A stretch of 64,000 nucleotides of DNA from Bacteroidota bacterium (GTDB lineage: Bacteria > Bacteroidota > Bacteroidia > Chitinophagales > LD1): contig JAFDYN010000017.1 of the NCBI GenBank assembly GCA_018267385.1, positions 1 to 64,000 of the forward strand, in the 5' to 3' direction. The notes beneath the pieces were generated by a model. The model did no database searches and had not been told where the DNA came from. It saw nothing but the letters and a program-made list of their open reading frames with translations. This document shows, piece after piece, positions 63,998 through 64,000 of the stretch (the stretch's first letter is position 1; every line of letters begins with the position of its first letter). The position numbers and the translations under genes were made by a program.

Positions 63998-64000
63998 TCG

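Noticed and set aside
1..64000. CRISPR arrays or cas genes
   Set aside because: No regularly spaced 20-40-base repeats with unique spacers and no Cas motifs; the only dense repeats are coding (collagen, SprB) or the tRNA/GIY-YIG array.

Overview
The window comes from a Bacteroidota chromosome. The evidence is a gliding-motility/type IX secretion (T9SS) adhesin with SprB repeats and a CHU_C end, a T9SS type A sorting-domain protein, near absence of Shine-Dalgarno sites, TAnnTTTG-type -7 boxes, and a SulP-carbonic anhydrase fusion. A Chitinophagales-like member is an inference from gene content only.

Layout. (1) 1-12.7 kb is host backbone: a partial SprB/CHU_C surface adhesin, a three-gene signalling locus (TPR histidine kinase, LuxR-type regulator, helical-repeat protein), a very large collagen-like surface protein, its T9SS partner, then tRNA-Ser(GCT) and tRNA-Pro(TGG). 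(2) 12,757-54,579 is an AT-rich integrated island of about 41.8 kb. It sits in the 3' half of tRNA-Pro, bounded by 22-bp direct repeats, with a Bacteroidota-type integrase at its right end. It carries ArdC, a solitary methylase-like protein, two further tyrosine recombinases, an intact tRNA-Thr, a relaxase, MobC and TraG/VirD4 module without a mating channel (so it is probably mobilizable rather than self-transmissible), and much cargo. (3) 54.6-55.3 kb is a tandem array of tRNA-Pro 3' fragments, each followed by a terminator hairpin, with GIY-YIG nuclease genes between them. (4) 55.6-64 kb is a GC-richer sterol-desaturase/DoxX pair and then backbone: SulP-carbonic anhydrase, aspS, a DUF2167 protein and a ureidoglycolate lyase-like cupin.

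The island cargo is dominated by candidate immune genes: a Lit-like (U49) peptidase; a TIR-like protein with a two-TM membrane protein; a TIR-TPR protein overlapping a secreted coiled-coil protein (these two pairs lie between two ~276-bp structured direct repeats); a NACHT NTPase with a promoter/terminator leader; a 2088-residue STAND NTPase with a nuclease-like N terminus and an overlapping small gene; and a 1257-residue nuclease-like protein with no visible P-loop.

The most unusual part is a tight four-gene operon at 48.9-53.2 kb: a radical SAM enzyme, a GT-B glycosyltransferase, a GT2 glycosyltransferase fused to a BpsA-like (branched polyamine) aminopropyltransferase domain, and an S-adenosylmethionine decarboxylase. 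The set predicts a product that is glycosylated and decorated with aminopropyl groups from decarboxylated SAM. I do not recognise a described system with this gene set. It begins 37 bases after the 1257-residue gene, so the two may be co-transcribed.
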